From Rhizobacter sp. Root404 (GTDB lineage: Bacteria; Pseudomonadota; Gammaproteobacteria; Burkholderiales; Burkholderiaceae_C): DNA of 56,018 nt. The notes beneath the pieces are model-generated. The model was given only the letters and a program-made list of their open reading frames with translations, was not told where the DNA came from and did no database searches. Location of the stretch: positions 1 through 56,018 of the forward strand of contig NZ_LMDS01000009.1 of NCBI RefSeq assembly GCF_001425865.1, read 5' to 3'. Below are positions 48,668 through 56,018 of this stretch, piece by piece. The translations under genes and the position numbers were made by a program. The first letter of the stretch is position 1. Every line of letters starts with the position of its first letter.

Positions 48668-49576
48668 TTACTTCGATGCGTTGACCATGTAGGTCACGAC
48701 CGCCTTGATCTCGGCGTCCGACGCGGTCGAGCCGCCCTTCGGCGGCATCGCGCCCTTGCCCTTGATCGCGATGGCGGTGACGCCGTCGATGTCCTTCGCT
48801 TCGGCCAGGCGCGCGGCCCAGGCGGCCTTGTCGCCCACCTTCGGTGCGCCCGCGACGCCGGTGGCGTGGCAGGTCTGGCACAGCTGCGTGTAGAGCGCCG
48901 GCACGGCACCCGCGGCATCCGCCTTCGCCGGTGCGGCGGCCGCGACAACCGGCGCTGCCGCCGGAGCCGCCGCCGAAGCGGGCGCGGCCGCGGCGGCCGG
49001 TGCCGCCATTGGCGCCGGCGCTGCCGCCGTGGTGGCGGCCGCTGCCGAGGCGCCGGCGGCCGGGGCCTTCGGCTCGTCAAACTTGCCGCCGGCCTTGTTG
49101 GCCATGTAGACCACCGCGCGACCGATCTCGAGATCGGTGTAGTCGCCGCCGCCTTGCGCGCCCATGTTGCCCTTGCCGGCCAGCGCCGAGTGCAGCAGCG
49201 CGTCGTAGCCGGTCTTCAGGCGCGGGCCCCAGGCATCGGCGTCGCCGAGCTTCGGCGCGCCGACGAGGCCGGCGGTGTGGCAGGTCGTGCACTGGGCGGC
49301 AAAGACCTGCTCGCCGGTCTTCAGGGTCGACAGGTCCGAAGCGTCTTTCACCTGCACCATGCCGACCGGGCGGATGCGCTCGGCCACGGCGGCCGGCGCG
49401 AGCGCCTCAGTGCCGGCAGCGGGCCGGTGGTCGCTGGTCACGTATTCGACCAGCAACACGATCACGATGACCGGTACGACGAACGCATACAGGACCGCGA
49501 GGATCAGTTGCTTGGGCGTCTTGATGGGGCCTTCGTGCGGGCCATCGTGATCGTGCTGGTTCTGGGCGTCGCTCAT
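48668..49576 (-). CDS. Dihaem cytochrome c5-family protein
   Basis: A 302-residue membrane-anchored protein. A single helix (about 25-46) follows a His-rich cytoplasmic start (QNQHDHDGPHEGP). Two c5-type haem domains carry CTTCH (about 95-99) and CQTCH (about 233-237), each with an axial Met (NMG; AMPPKGG). They are joined by about 60 residues of nearly pure Ala/Pro, a flexible spacer that lets the second haem reach a partner. It probably carries electrons in the periplasm to a terminal oxidase. The Ala/Pro linker is normal in this Burkholderiales family. Confidence 0.93.
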   Translation of the reverse strand: MSDAQNQHDHDGPHEGPIKTPKQLILAVLYAFVVPVIVIVLLVEYVTSDHRPAAGTEALAPAAVAERIRPVGMVQVKDASDLSTLKTGEQVFAAQCTTCHTAGLVGAPKLGDADAWGPRLKTGYDALLHSALAGKGNMGAQGGGDYTDLEIGRAVVYMANKAGGKFDEPKAPAAGASAAAATTAAAPAPMAAPAAAAAPASAAAPAAAPVVAAAAPAKADAAGAVPALYTQLCQTCHATGVAGAPKVGDKAAWAARLAEAKDIDGVTAIAIKGKGAMPPKGGSTASDAEIKAVVTYMVNASK

Positions 49577-49736
49577 GAGATCCTCAAACTGCGCAAATCG
49601 GGGAGGCGGGGAGGGCCGGCGAGCCCCGAGCCCCGAAAGGCCCCGCGCAAAACCTCGGAATTATAGGGCCGACGCCCAGCTCGCCCGCCGCCGCGACCGG
49701 GGGTCCGCAAGGGGCGCTGATAGAATCGCGGGCGTC

Positions 49737-49812
49737 GCGTCCGTAGCTCAATGGATAGAGTACTGCCCTCCGAAGGCAGGGGTTGCTGGTTCGATCCCAG
49801 CCGGGCGCACCA
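49737..49812 (+). tRNA. tRNA-Arg(CCG)
   Basis: A complete cloverleaf of 76 bases. The acceptor GCGTCCG pairs with CGGGCGC (one G-T pair), discriminator A, CCA encoded. D arm contains AGCTCAATGGATAGAGT; anticodon stem CTGCC/GGCAG with loop CTCCGAA, so the anticodon is CCG reading CGG. T loop TTCGATC in GCTGG/CCAGC. A terminator follows. Confidence 0.97.
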
Positions 49813-49818
49813 ATGAAT

Positions 49819-49846
49819 AATGGCCACTTGTGTGGCCATTTTCTTC
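49819..49846 (+). terminator. Rho-independent terminator after tRNA-Arg
   Basis: A perfect 9-bp stem AATGGCCAC / GTGGCCATT with loop TTGT is followed by TTTTCTTCTT, starting 7 bases after the tRNA 3' end. Confidence 0.88.
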
Positions 49847-49959
49847 TTCGGAGTACGGAACTGGGTGCGGCGCGCTGGTTCGGGGATCGGTTCGCTCAAT
49901 ACTCAATGCGGAACTGTCGTCGGGGCCCGTCGCCTCTAGCTCCCCCATGAGGTCGGCGA

Positions 49960-50751
49960 TTACTGCTTCGTCCCCATGAAGGTCATCGCGTCCGTTCGAC
50001 CGGCGTTTGTGGCGCCGGCAATGAGCGTCTTCGTATCGGCTTCGTACAGCGCAACACCAGTGAAGGTTTGCCCGGCATAAAAGCAGGGCGCCGGCCCGAA
50101 CGTAATCGACACGTTGTAGGCGTTGCCGCCGTACCTGGGGCTTGATGAGCCACTGTCGTTGGCTGCCGCGCGGGGCGTGATCGTGCCTGTCGTGTTGCAG
50201 CCCGCCGCAGAACCAGCGAACGCGCCGTCAGCGTTGATGGTGCCGCTGCCGGCTTGCTGGCCGGTTACTACCGTTGACGCGGTTCCGGTGTACGTGCCGG
50301 CAATCGTCTCAATCGAAGGCGTCTGTGCGAACGTCGTGTTGTATGCACCGACGAACCCTTCCGTCGATCCGCTTGTGAATCCGATGGTCGCGTTAACACT
50401 AGCGCGCGGGGTGTAGTAGACCGTTGCGGTGCCGAAGGCAGTCCCTAGTCCTTCGTAGTTGAAGTCCCGCACATTGGCGCTCGTGAAGGCCGCAACGGAG
50501 ACGCCGCTGATGTCGCCTTGAACAACGCCGCCAATCGTCGCCGGATTGCCGATGGCCGAGTAGAAGACCCAGTAGCTGTCAGCACCTAGGATCAGTGCCG
50601 TCGCCGCGCGACCGTTGACAGTGGTGTAACCGTCATACCGACCCTCTGGGTGAGGCACGGACTCGGGCTGCGTATCGTTGGAGCCGCCGCCTCCGCAGGC
50701 GACGAGCACACAGGTACACGCGAGCGCGACCGCGCCCTTGAGCTTTTGCAT
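49960..50751 (-). CDS. Hypothetical surface lipoprotein
   Basis: A 263-residue protein with a lipoprotein signal (MQKLKGAVALACTCVLVAC, Cys 19) followed by GGGGS. The mature part is Thr/Ser/Gly/Ala-rich and beta-structured, with repeated patterns such as GTYTGTASTVVTG and AFAGSAAGCNTTGTITPR. The frame is open to 50949, but the ATG at 50751 places the signal first and has GGAG nine bases upstream. Its codon use is less GC-biased than that of its neighbours, hinting at later acquisition. Function unknown. Confidence 0.78.
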   Translation of the reverse strand: MQKLKGAVALACTCVLVACGGGGSNDTQPESVPHPEGRYDGYTTVNGRAATALILGADSYWVFYSAIGNPATIGGVVQGDISGVSVAAFTSANVRDFNYEGLGTAFGTATVYYTPRASVNATIGFTSGSTEGFVGAYNTTFAQTPSIETIAGTYTGTASTVVTGQQAGSGTINADGAFAGSAAGCNTTGTITPRAAANDSGSSSPRYGGNAYNVSITFGPAPCFYAGQTFTGVALYEADTKTLIAGATNAGRTDAMTFMGTKQ

Positions 50752-50997
50752 TCCTACTCCCTGAGACTGTTGTTGCAAATTGCAAGCGGACTGTCTCACG
50801 GGCGACGTACACGCGTACCCCATGTCTAAGGGGGCAGCGCGCAATCGAGGGGGTGGTGACGCATCAGAACTCGACCTGCTCGGGGTACAGATCGGGCCAT
50901 TGCCGAGGGATCGAGACTCGGACGGCTGACTTCCACGGCCGGTATCCAATCTACGCTTGACGGCCGCGGGCCAAGCGCCACGTGGGTGTGGATTCGA

Positions 50998-51398
50998 TCA
51001 GCCGTTCGGCTGGCCTTGAACCGAGTCGACTTCCTCGGTCACGAACCCGGCCGGCAGAACGATCTCCAGCATCTCGATGTCTTCGCTGTGCCCGAGCTCG
51101 CGATGACGAAGCTCGGTGGCTGATGGACGCACGAACCCGCTTCAAGGCGTACGGTACCTTGACCTTCGTATTCGAACTCGATCCAGCCCTTGAGGATGTA
51201 GACCATCTGGAAAGAGGTCTTGTGCAGGTGGGGCTGGCTGGAGAACGCCTGACCTGCAGCCGCCCGGATCACATGGGCGTCGACTCGGCCCCCGGTCGCC
51301 GCCTTGATGCCAAGGTCCCGATACTCATAAAAGGAGCGCAGACCACGCTCGAACTCTGCATCCTTGGCGTGCGACGCGACGAAACCTTCCGTTGTCAT
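50998..51398 (-). pseudogene. Cupin-domain gene with frameshift
   Basis: From the ATG at 51398 the reading frame encodes a small cupin (QPHLHKTSFQMVYILKGWIEFEY, then GTVRLEAGSCVHQPPSF). At about 51104-51109 it slips by one base. Continuing in the next frame gives RELGHSEDIEMLEIVLPAG and then a stop at 50998, a normal cupin ending; staying in frame gives an unrelated tail. One missing base explains it. It could be a true inactivation or a sequence error. As intact it would be about 133 residues. Confidence 0.72.
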
Positions 51399-51455
51399 GG
51401 ATCGTCCCTTCCCGGGCATCTCGATCTGGAAATATAGCGCTCGCGCGCTGCGACC

Positions 51456-53459
51456 CTAGTCAAGATCCATGTCCGCGACGCTCAGGAGCGGCATCGGCGC
51501 CGACGGCGAGGCTAAGTCGGCCCCACGCAAGAAGCTTCGCTTCGCGCGGTAGCCGATCAACCACGCCACCAGCTGGTCGCTCGGCAGCGGACGGCTGAGC
51601 AAGTAACCCTGAATCTGATCGCAGCCCAGTGCCCGCAGACAGTCTGCCTGGTGCAGCGTCTCGACCCCTTCGGCCACTACCCGCAGGTCGAGACTGCGTC
51701 CAAGCGCCACTACCGCTGTCGCAATCGCGTGGTCCTCTTCGCTGTTGGTGATGTCGCGCACAAACGATCGATCGATCTTCAAGGTGTCGATGGAGAATCG
51801 CTTGAGATAGCTGAGAGACGAGTGCCCCGTGCCGAAATCGTCGATCGCCACCTTGACGCCCAGTTCGGCGAGTCCATCGAGCAGTGCGCGGCTCTTGTCG
51901 CTGTCCTCGATCAGCTGGCTTTCGGTCAGCTCGAGCTCGAGTCGGCTCGGAGCGATCCCCGAATCCAGGAGGGTGTCGGCAATCAGCTGTTTCAGGTGAT
52001 TGTCGCGAAACTGGCGCGCGGACAGGTTGACGGCCATCGCCAGCGGCGGCATGCCGATGCTGTCCCAGCGAGCGAGTTCGGCGCAGGCCGTGCGGATGAC
52101 CCAGGCGCCCACGGGAAGAATCAAACCGGTGTCCTCGAGCATGGAGATGAACCGGTCGGGCGGGACCATGCCTTCTTCGGGCCGACACCATCGGAGCAGC
52201 GCCTCGACGCCGGTGACGCGGCCGGTCAGCAGGTCGGCCTTGGGCTGGTAGTGCAGCGTGAACTCGTTGCGCTGCAGCGCATGGCGCAGGCTCGCCTCGG
52301 TTTGCAGCCTCGCTTCGACCGCGGCGCTCATCTCGAGGCTGTAGAAGCTGTACATGCCGCCGCCATGGGTCTTCGACCGGTACATGGCCATGTCGGTCTG
52401 ACGGATCAATCCATCGAGATCGCATTCTCCACGGGGGTACAGGGAGATGCCGATGCTGCACGAAATGAATATCTCCTGCCCGTCGATCAGGCACGGTTCG
52501 AGCAGCGAGTCCAGAATTCTTTGGGCAACCAATGCAGCATCTTCCGGGCCGCGGATGGCCTCGAAGATGATCGTGAATTCGTCGCCCCCCAGACGTGAGA
52601 CCGTCACGGTCTCTGAATCGACGTTGCGGGCGACAGAGTCGACTTTTCGCACGCAGTTCGCCAGCTTGGTCGAAACGTGTTGCAGTAGCAGGTCTCCGGC
52701 TGCGTGGCCAAGACTGTCATTCACGACCTTGAAGCGGTCGAGGTCCAGGAACATCAGCGCCACGGGAACGCCGCTGCGCTCCGCACGGCGCATCGCCAGG
52801 CTCAAACGATCGCGGAACAGGGCTCGATTGGGCAGGCCCGTGAGGCTGTCGTAGTTGGCCAGAAAGGACAGCCGGTCTTGCGCCGCCTTCCGCTCGGTGA
52901 TGTCCCGCAGGATGACCAGCAGGCAAGGGTGTCCGCCACCCTCGATCAGGCTCGCGCTGACTTCGACAGGAACTTTTCCAGCGCCGCCGCGATGCACAAC
53001 GGTTTCGAGAATCCCCAATGGAAACACGGTGACGCCGTTCACAGTCTGACTGGGTTCGGTCACGACCCAGTCGGTCAGGTTGCGGCCCAACAGTTCCCCG
53101 CTGGCGCCACCCAGCAGGCGCGCCGCTGCGTCGTTGCACGACAGGAGCCGACCGTCCGGCCGCATCACGACGATGCCCTCGAGGCTGTTCTCGAAAACGA
53201 TGCGGAACTTGTCGTCGCCTTTCGCGCTGACGCCAGCCGAGCGGTATCCGCTGGGCCGAAAAGATGGGGGAGCGAGGCGTTCAGGGGCCTGAACCGGTGC
53301 TCGCTCGCCGTTGGGCTTAACCCAGTTCGAAATTCGATCGCGAACGGCCATCAGGGACTTTCTCGCCGTGTGGCCCCGACCCTGCATCGATGACGGCACC
53401 GCCAAGGTCCCGTTTGACGTCTGGCGCCCGAACATCCGGCTGGCGAAAAGCGATGACAT
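51456..53459 (-). CDS. PAS-GGDEF-EAL cyclic-di-GMP enzyme
   Basis: A 667-residue signalling protein. PAS domain about 83-195 (FENSLEGIVVMRPDGRLLSCND). GGDEF domain about 200-370 with the intact motif GGDEF at 291-295. EAL domain about 390-640 with EAL at 419-421, DDFGTGHSS and QGYLLSRP. All catalytic signatures for synthesis and breakdown of c-di-GMP are present; no RxxD inhibitory site is seen just before GGDEF. There is no membrane segment, so it senses inside the cell. The ATG at 53352 (MAVRDRIS) is an alternative start that omits a poorly conserved lead. Confidence 0.93.
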   Translation of the reverse strand: MSSLFASRMFGRQTSNGTLAVPSSMQGRGHTARKSLMAVRDRISNWVKPNGERAPVQAPERLAPPSFRPSGYRSAGVSAKGDDKFRIVFENSLEGIVVMRPDGRLLSCNDAAARLLGGASGELLGRNLTDWVVTEPSQTVNGVTVFPLGILETVVHRGGAGKVPVEVSASLIEGGGHPCLLVILRDITERKAAQDRLSFLANYDSLTGLPNRALFRDRLSLAMRRAERSGVPVALMFLDLDRFKVVNDSLGHAAGDLLLQHVSTKLANCVRKVDSVARNVDSETVTVSRLGGDEFTIIFEAIRGPEDAALVAQRILDSLLEPCLIDGQEIFISCSIGISLYPRGECDLDGLIRQTDMAMYRSKTHGGGMYSFYSLEMSAAVEARLQTEASLRHALQRNEFTLHYQPKADLLTGRVTGVEALLRWCRPEEGMVPPDRFISMLEDTGLILPVGAWVIRTACAELARWDSIGMPPLAMAVNLSARQFRDNHLKQLIADTLLDSGIAPSRLELELTESQLIEDSDKSRALLDGLAELGVKVAIDDFGTGHSSLSYLKRFSIDTLKIDRSFVRDITNSEEDHAIATAVVALGRSLDLRVVAEGVETLHQADCLRALGCDQIQGYLLSRPLPSDQLVAWLIGYRAKRSFLRGADLASPSAPMPLLSVADMDLD

Positions 53460-53699
53460 GGAGGCCTTTCACGGCGCCGCTGTGTGGTGGGTGCCGTGCT
53501 GCTGTCTTCGGCAGCAATGGTCAGGACTTAACATAAATGATTACGACAGATCATAAAATGCGCACCTGACTGCGTAATGGCTGCGCGATCGCGCTGTCGG
53601 ACAGCACCGTCAACGACACGCGCCGTTCTCTCGCATCGGTCGCCCGTCGGAGGGCGCACGCTCTCGATCGACGCATTTGCGTTCGACAGGAGCAAGCAC

Positions 53700-53882
53700 A
53701 TGTCCGATGACAAGACCAAGGTCGGCGGCCAGGACCGCGCCCGCATCAACATCGATGAGGATTACGAACTCGCCGACTGGTCGAAGAAGTTCGGCGTCTC
53801 GAAGGAGCGCCTGAAGGAGGCCGTGGCCGCTGTGGGCGACCGCGCCAGCCGGGTCGAGTCGTACCTGCAGTCGCGCCGCTGA
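53700..53882 (+). CDS. DUF3606 small protein
   Basis: A 60-residue charged protein. GGQDRARINIDEDYELADWSKKFGVSKERLKEAVAAVG (blocks) is the DUF3606 pattern, a compact helix-turn-helix-like fold found widely in proteobacteria with unknown function. An AGGAGCAAGC ribosome site precedes the ATG. Followed after 7 bases by a small lipoprotein gene. Confidence 0.85.
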   Translation: MSDDKTKVGGQDRARINIDEDYELADWSKKFGVSKERLKEAVAAVGDRASRVESYLQSRR

Positions 53883-53889
53883 ACCTGCC

Positions 53890-54111
53890 ATGCGCCTCGC
53901 CCTCATCCTCACCCCGGCGGCGCTCGTCGTCGCGCTGGCCGGTTGCGACAAGCGGACCCCCGCCGACGTGCCGAACCCTGCGCCTACGGCGCCGACCGTG
54001 ACCAGCGCGCCCGTCGGCGTCGTCCCCGCTTCGTCGCCGGCGTCCGATCCCTCCGTGCCGCCGGCCGCGTCGGTCGTGTCCTCGCCGGCTTCGGCTGCCA
54101 GCGCGCCCTAG
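53890..54111 (+). CDS. Small proline/serine-rich lipoprotein
   Basis: A 73-residue protein with a lipobox LAGC (Cys 19) and then a low-complexity tail made mostly of Pro, Ala, Ser and Val. Such short envelope lipoproteins occur often; no domain is visible. It is probably co-transcribed with the DUF3606 gene. Confidence 0.65.
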   Translation: MRLALILTPAALVVALAGCDKRTPADVPNPAPTAPTVTSAPVGVVPASSPASDPSVPPAASVVSSPASAASAP

Positions 54112-54222
54112 CCTGGCGGCGTCAGAGTCGATCGAATTGCGCTAAAAGCCCGGGTGGCCTCCCCGCGTGGACCACGCGGTTGGGCATGTCCCCCCTCGAA
54201 CCAGCATCCCGGAGCGCCGTTC

Positions 54223-54909
54223 ATGCCGTCATCGACGATCACCCTCACCGCTGCCGACGGCTTCACGTCGTCGGCCTATCTTGCCGAGCCTTCCGCGACG
54301 CCAAAAGGCGCCATCGTCGTGCTTCAGGAGATCTTTGGCGTCAACTCGCACATCCGGCAGGTCGCCGACGGGTATGCCAAGGCCGGCTACCTCGCGATCG
54401 CACCGGCGACGTTCGACCGCATCGAACGCGGCATCGACCTGGGGTACACGCCGGACGACGTGGCTCGCGGCATGCGACTGAAGGCGGCCGTCGAGGCGAT
54501 GCCCGCGCCCGGCGTGCTGCAGGACATCCAGGCCGCGGTCGACCGGGTCGCGGCGGCCGGGAAGGTTGGCATCGTCGGCTACTGTTGGGGCGGACTGCTG
54601 GTGTGGCGTGCAGCGGAGTCAGTGAGCGGGCTGGCAGCAGCCGTCGCGTACTACGGCGGCGGCATGACGGTCGGCAGCGAGCCGTCGCGTCGCCCCGCGG
54701 TGCCGACGCTGGCGCATTTCGGCGACCAAGACGCGCACATCAGCGTCGAGAGCGTGAAGGCGTTCGAGCAGGCGCAGCCGGACGTGGAGGTCCACCTGTA
54801 CGCCGCCAACCATGGCTTCAACTGCGACCAGCGCGGTTCCTACAACGCCGGTGCCGCTGCCACGGCGCGCGAACGTTCGCTCTCTCACTTCGGCCGGCAC
54901 GTCGGTTAG
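54223..54909 (+). CDS. Dienelactone hydrolase family protein
   Basis: A 228-residue alpha/beta-hydrolase. The nucleophile is cysteine in GYCWGG (Cys about 111), the DLH hallmark. The acid is in FGDQDAHIS and the His in AANHGFNCD. The glutamate in VLQEIFGVNSHIRQVAD is the residue that activates the cysteine in true DLH. The ATG at 54223 has GGAG 9 bases upstream. DLH opens the lactone ring of chloroaromatic breakdown products; many relatives have other ester or lactone substrates. No chlorocatechol genes are adjacent. Confidence 0.9.
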   Translation: MPSSTITLTAADGFTSSAYLAEPSATPKGAIVVLQEIFGVNSHIRQVADGYAKAGYLAIAPATFDRIERGIDLGYTPDDVARGMRLKAAVEAMPAPGVLQDIQAAVDRVAAAGKVGIVGYCWGGLLVWRAAESVSGLAAAVAYYGGGMTVGSEPSRRPAVPTLAHFGDQDAHISVESVKAFEQAQPDVEVHLYAANHGFNCDQRGSYNAGAAATARERSLSHFGRHVG

Positions 54910-54935
54910 ACGCGCTCGTCGGCGATCCGGCGGCG

Positions 54936-55490
54936 TCAGCCGCGCGCGCGTTCGGCCATCTTGGCCAGCGCGATCGTCAGCGCGGCGCTGCCCACGGTCT
55001 TCACCAGCGTCGGGTGTTCGGCGTAGAAGTTGCTGAGCCGGTCGATGATGCCGGGATCGGCCTGCTGGGCGTGGTCGACGAGGACCTCGACCTGCTCCGG
55101 CGAAAGCTGCGAGGCCTGGGCAGGCGTCAGCGCGGGCACGGCGGCGCCGCCGCCGGTGAGTTCGCCGAGCAAGGCGCCCAGTCCACCGAGCGCGCCGGCG
55201 CCCGATGCCCCCTTGTTCAGCAACGACGCCAGCACGGCGGGCCCCATCGAGGCGATCAGCGAGTTCAACATCCCGGCCTGCTGGTTCGGGTTGGCCTGGC
55301 CGAACATCTGCCCTGCCATCTGGCCGAACGCGGGTGTCTGGTCGGAGCGGAACATCGCCGCCAGCCCGGCGCTGAGGATGTCGGTCGGCGCCGCCTGCGC
55401 CGCCTGATCGAAGTGGTTTTCGGTGTGCTGGCCGGCGGCGACCGGGCCGCCGATGTACTGCTGAAGCAGGCTGCCGAGATCGAATGACAT
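54936..55490 (-). CDS. YidB/DUF937-like protein
   Basis: A 184-residue protein starting MSFDLGSLLQQYIGGP, then Gln/Ala-rich helices, a GA/GL-rich middle (GASGAGALGGLGALLGELTGGG, blocks) and a C-terminal segment PEQVEVLVDHAQQADPGIIDRLSNFYAEHPTLVKTVGS (blocks). The combination matches the YidB-like family. No signal peptide. The function is unknown. The GlsB-type gene lies 14 bases upstream in the same direction. Confidence 0.8.
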   Translation of the reverse strand: MSFDLGSLLQQYIGGPVAAGQHTENHFDQAAQAAPTDILSAGLAAMFRSDQTPAFGQMAGQMFGQANPNQQAGMLNSLIASMGPAVLASLLNKGASGAGALGGLGALLGELTGGGAAVPALTPAQASQLSPEQVEVLVDHAQQADPGIIDRLSNFYAEHPTLVKTVGSAALTIALAKMAERARG

Positions 55491-55504
55491 GGGTGTTCCT
55501 TGAG

Positions 55505-55750
55505 TTACTTCTTTGTCGCGAGGTGGTAGCCCAGCAGCAGCACGACAGCGCCGATGACCGCGCCGATGAACCCCGCCGATTGGCCGGCGGTGTACAGGCC
55601 CATGAAACGGCCGAGGTAGGTGGCGACCAGCGAGCCGCCAATGCCCAGCGCGCTGGTCAGCAGGAAGCCGCTGGGGCCGCTCCCCGGCGTCAGCAACTTG
55701 GCGACGAAGCCGGCCAGCAGGCCGATCAGAATGGTCCAGACGAGATCCAC
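55505..55750 (-). CDS. GlsB/YeaQ/YmgE-family membrane protein
   Basis: An 81-residue inner-membrane protein with three helices and conserved glycine steps: LIGLLAGFVAKLLTPG, GIGGSLVATYLGR and GFIGAVIGAVVLLLGY. The family is often called transglycosylase-associated, and members respond to stress, but activity is not shown. It forms a small unit with the YidB-like gene downstream. Confidence 0.9.
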   Translation of the reverse strand: MDLVWTILIGLLAGFVAKLLTPGSGPSGFLLTSALGIGGSLVATYLGRFMGLYTAGQSAGFIGAVIGAVVLLLGYHLATKK

Positions 55751-55849
55751 GCGCGCTCCGAGACGATTGGCCGCTTGGACAGCGGCGACGCGCGAGTCTC
55801 GGAGGCGGCGAGCATTCGCGCAAACGATTGCGCGACCCTCTCGGACCTA

Positions 55850-55890
55850 GCACCGAAAGTTTCGGTGCGTGTGGCCTTTGCGGCCACACG
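55850..55890. terminator. Two adjacent perfect hairpins
   Basis: GCACCGAA / TTCGGTGC (55850-55857 and 55861-55868, loop AGT) is followed at once by CGTGTGGCC / GGCCACACG (55868-55876 and 55882-55890, loop TTTGC). They lie after the stop of the reductase gene at 55909 and before the GlsB start. Neither has a T-run, so termination or mRNA protection are both possible. Confidence 0.5.
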
Positions 55891-55908
55891 GTCGTGAAAC
55901 CTTACCGC

Positions 55909-56018
55909 TCAGGCAACGGGGTGCGCCGCCATCAGCTCCAGCGCCTGCACCAGCGCCGAGTGGTCCAGGTCCTGCCCGCCGTTGGCGGCACAGGCCTGCA
56001 TCAGCTGCGCCGCGCCGG
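55909..56018 (-). CDS. Tartronate semialdehyde reductase-like, C-terminal fragment (partial)
   Basis: The last 36 residues of a protein reaching beyond the window, ending LVQALELMAAHPVA with a TGA at 55909. The text AACAANGG...LDHSALVQALELMA is the typical end of GlxR/GarR-type 2-hydroxy-3-oxopropionate reductases of the 3-hydroxyisobutyrate dehydrogenase family. The start and catalytic part are outside the window, so the call rests on this short end. Confidence 0.72.
   Translation of the reverse strand, partial: GAAQLMQACAANGGQDLDHSALVQALELMAAHPVA

Noticed and set aside
49737..49812. tRNA-Arg as attachment site of a genomic island
   Set aside because: No integrase, phage gene or direct repeat of the tRNA 3' end was seen in the following sequence.
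53460..53699. Extra small gene between the GGDEF-EAL gene and the DUF3606 gene
   Set aside because: The frames here have no ribosome site and no protein-like pattern. The AT-rich stretch around 53530-53560, with the dyad ATGAT/ATCAT, is more likely promoter sequence.

Overview
The window looks like chromosomal DNA from a high-GC betaproteobacterium, most likely Burkholderiales of the Rubrivivax/Leptothrix/Ideonella kind. The reasons are two PEP-CTERM proteins, a Bug-type tripartite-tricarboxylate binding protein, the ilvE - zinc-finger - waaF gene order, a chromate transporter next to a DUF3617 protein, a dihaem cytochrome c5, and an intergenic GC-rich hairpin repeat of a type I associate with this order. 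Genus assignment is inference. No rRNA, CRISPR array, IS element or phage was seen; the only RNA gene is a tRNA-Arg(CCG).

Layout. 0-1.4 kb: the tail of one gene, a decayed secreted alpha/beta-hydrolase gene and a LapA-domain membrane protein. 1.6-6.2 kb: pncB (NAD salvage) coupled to a voltage-gated K+ channel with a C-terminal zinc ribbon, a small hypothetical, a RIO-type kinase and an enamidase-like amidohydrolase. 6.4-10.9 kb: an MCE/Mla-type lipid transport set (permease, MlaD, lipoprotein, no ATPase seen), small proteins and a PEP-CTERM protein. 11-16.8 kb: an ABC-2 exporter, a cupin, an MFS pump, a LysR regulator and a secreted hydrolase. 16.8-20.8 kb: galactarate dehydratase divergent from a Bug binding protein, a 3-hydroxyisobutyrate-dehydrogenase-family enzyme and an eIF1-like protein. 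20.8-25 kb: YbfB-type MFS, DUF3617, chrA and a DMT transporter with a histidine-rich tail.

25.1-40 kb is the centre of interest. A TetR regulator and a ferredoxin-NADP+ reductase (minus strand) face an eleven-gene plus-strand run: 6-hydroxynicotinate reductase, an ApbE-like UPF0280 protein, two DUF1185 ('amino acid synthesis') paralogues, a complete HAAT/Liv-type ABC importer with fused permeases, a Tat-exported nicotinamidase, and the two nicotinate dehydrogenase subunits NicA and NicB, the latter carrying three c-type haem motifs. Together with the enamidase at 5.0-6.2 kb these genes could take nicotinamide to nicotinate, 6-hydroxynicotinate, 1,4,5,6-tetrahydro-6-oxonicotinate and 2-formylglutarate. 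The ring-reduction branch is the one known from the fermenter Eubacterium barkeri, here joined to a respiratory, cytochrome-linked hydroxylase.

40-56 kb is mostly housekeeping and regulation: a SET-domain protein, a second PEP-CTERM protein, ilvE, waaF, an ECF sigma/anti-sigma pair, purU, small hydrolases, cytochrome c5, tRNA-Arg, a lipoprotein, a frameshifted cupin gene, a PAS-GGDEF-EAL protein, dienelactone hydrolase, YidB, a GlsB-type membrane protein and the C-terminal end of a tartronate-semialdehyde-reductase-like gene.
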